The notes below the pieces were generated by a model. That model was given only the letters and a program-made list of their open reading frames with translations, was not told the origin of the DNA and ran no database searches. A stretch of DNA of 6,941 nt, taken from assembly GCA_964429355.1 (NCBI GenBank), contig CAYSCH010000459.1, positions 1 through 6,941 of the forward strand, written 5' to 3'. Both the position numbers and the translations under genes were made by a program. This document shows, one piece after another, positions 6,118-6,941 of the stretch. Numbering within the stretch: position 1 is the stretch's first letter; the number at the start of each line of letters is the position of its first letter. The stretch comes from JAAYAY01 sp964429355. Its GTDB lineage: Bacteria; Planctomycetota; Planctomycetia; Pirellulales; Thermoguttaceae.

Positions 6118-6941
6118 GCCTCTACCTCCTCTGGTACTGAGTCGAGGTCGTCGACCGGTTCGTCGTCAACGGCGCTCATGGCGTCACCCTCGTCGACCCA
6201 TTCCGGTTCATCGGCTTCATCGGGCAGCCGCGCCGCTGCCTCGCGCACGTCGAGCTTGCCGGTGACCACGTCAGCAATCAGGCGGGTTCGGTATTCACGA
6301 AGGAGTGCAATTTCGCATTCTGCTCCCGATAGGCCCTTGTCAATCTCGGTTGTAGTTATTCGTATGTTCTCGATGATAGCATTTCGCTCTTCACAAGGGG
6401 GGACAGGCAAGCGAATGTCATAGAAGTCGTCGGTGTATAGGCGCCAAAAGCCCTCGACGATCCCCTTTGCCCTTGTGCGAAGCTCGCCGCGACAGGCCGG
6501 GGATCGGAGTACTCGTTCGAAGTATTTAGGGCCACTTGGATCAATGGGCCGCAGTACGGTGTAGTCGGGGCTGATTACACCAGTATACTGCGCAAGCGCG
6601 AATACACCAAGGTGAGCCTTGAGTCGGTTAAGAATGAGATCGCCCACTTTGCACAGCTTGCCTCCTGCATAGCTTTCCGAGATCAGAGTCCTATTCTCAA
6701 CATGATGACTCGGTACCAATCCCAGTTGTTGGCTCATCGACAAGTGCTCTTCCGAGCCATCCACGGATCGCTCGTCAATTTTGTGGAATAAGTAGCGGCA
6801 ACGTTTCACCTCCCAATGCTCCGGCACATCCCCCAGCCACTCCACACCGGAAGGCTTGAGGCGGACGTTGGGATCGAGGCCGCGGGTGACGGCGCGGTGG
6901 ATGATGGCCTGCTTTTGCTCCTCCAGCAGTTTGAACAACTT
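6114..6941 (-). CDS. hsdS: Type I restriction specificity subunit (HsdS), C-terminal part, cut by the right edge
   Basis: This is the C-terminal 275 residues of the DNA-recognition subunit, which sets the target sequence for both methylation and cutting. The frame runs off the right edge, so there is no start codon here. A whole HsdS is usually 400-450 residues, so about the first 130-175 residues, with target-recognition domain 1, are missing. The visible part opens with the end of the central conserved helix (KLLEEQKQAIIHRAVTRGLDP). Then comes LKPSGVEWLGDVPEHWEVKR, the usual lead-in to a recognition domain. Domain 2 runs over roughly residues 45-195. The closing conserved helix follows (ALLREYRTRLIADVVTGKLDVREAAARLP). 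The last 35 or so residues form a very acidic tail (about half D/E). The recognised DNA sequence cannot be deduced. G+C falls to about 47-50% inside recognition domain 2, against about 70% in the flanking conserved region, consistent with domain exchange. The TGA stop overlaps the next gene's ATG by 4 bases. hsdM is expected upstream, outside the window. Confidence 0.93.
   Translation of the reverse strand, partial: KLFKLLEEQKQAIIHRAVTRGLDPNVRLKPSGVEWLGDVPEHWEVKRCRYLFHKIDERSVDGSEEHLSMSQQLGLVPSHHVENRTLISESYAGGKLCKVGDLILNRLKAHLGVFALAQYTGVISPDYTVLRPIDPSGPKYFERVLRSPACRGELRTRAKGIVEGFWRLYTDDFYDIRLPVPPCEERNAIIENIRITTTEIDKGLSGAECEIALLREYRTRLIADVVTGKLDVREAAARLPDEADEPEWVDEGDAMSAVDDEPVDDLDSVPEEVEA
6125..6130 (-). 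promoter_or_regulatory. Ribosome binding site of the RhuM-Fic/Doc gene
   Basis: The minus strand reads AGGAGG 7 bases before the ATG at 6117, inside the last codons of hsdS. This is a strong site and confirms that the RhuM-Fic/Doc gene is translated by coupling from the hsdS message. Confidence 0.85.

Noticed and set aside
6936..6938. TTG as an HsdS start codon at 6938
   Set aside because: The frame is already inside the central conserved helix of HsdS and stays open to the edge. The true start lies outside the window.

Overview
The window is a stretch of GC-rich bacterial DNA, roughly 60% G+C by eye and near 75% in places. It is protein-coding almost throughout and has strong AGGAGG ribosome binding sites. 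A run of ten N at 1201-1210 marks it as draft or metagenome assembly. The 12-helix carboxylate-type MFS carrier and the small stand-alone nitroreductase would suit an anaerobic or facultative proteobacterium, perhaps Desulfobacterota-like. That placement is a weak impression from gene style only.

Left part (1-2076): a minus-strand gene of unknown function is cut by the left edge (start codon at 125). It diverges across about 110 bases from a plus-strand pair: an MFS transporter (237-1494, interrupted by the assembly gap) and a nitroreductase-family flavoprotein (1513-2076), 18 bases apart and probably cotranscribed. The reading frame of the transporter changes across the gap because ten N is a placeholder of the wrong length. 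The true gene looks intact.

Right part (6941 down to 2096, all minus strand): a type I restriction-modification locus. In order of transcription it holds the second half of hsdS (specificity subunit, cut by the right edge), a fused RhuM plus Fic/Doc-like protein, and hsdR (restriction/translocase subunit, complete, 1009 aa). Adjacent genes overlap by 4 bases (ATGA and GTGA), so this is one translationally coupled operon. hsdM is not in the window and would be expected beyond the right edge. The nitroreductase and hsdR genes converge, with 19 bases between stop codons and no visible terminator.

How the genes may work together: HsdS reads the DNA target, HsdR translocates and cuts, and the missing HsdM would methylate. 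The embedded RhuM-Fic/Doc protein is the most interesting element. It has a Doc-type catalytic motif (HAFIDGNKR), no Fic-type inhibitory motif and no adjacent antitoxin. It could be a second-line effector tied to the restriction complex, but that is inference. The RhuM part and the HsdS target-recognition domain are both distinctly lower in G+C than the sequence around them. A perfect 11-bp inverted repeat written in A/T-ending codons sits inside the RhuM coding region.
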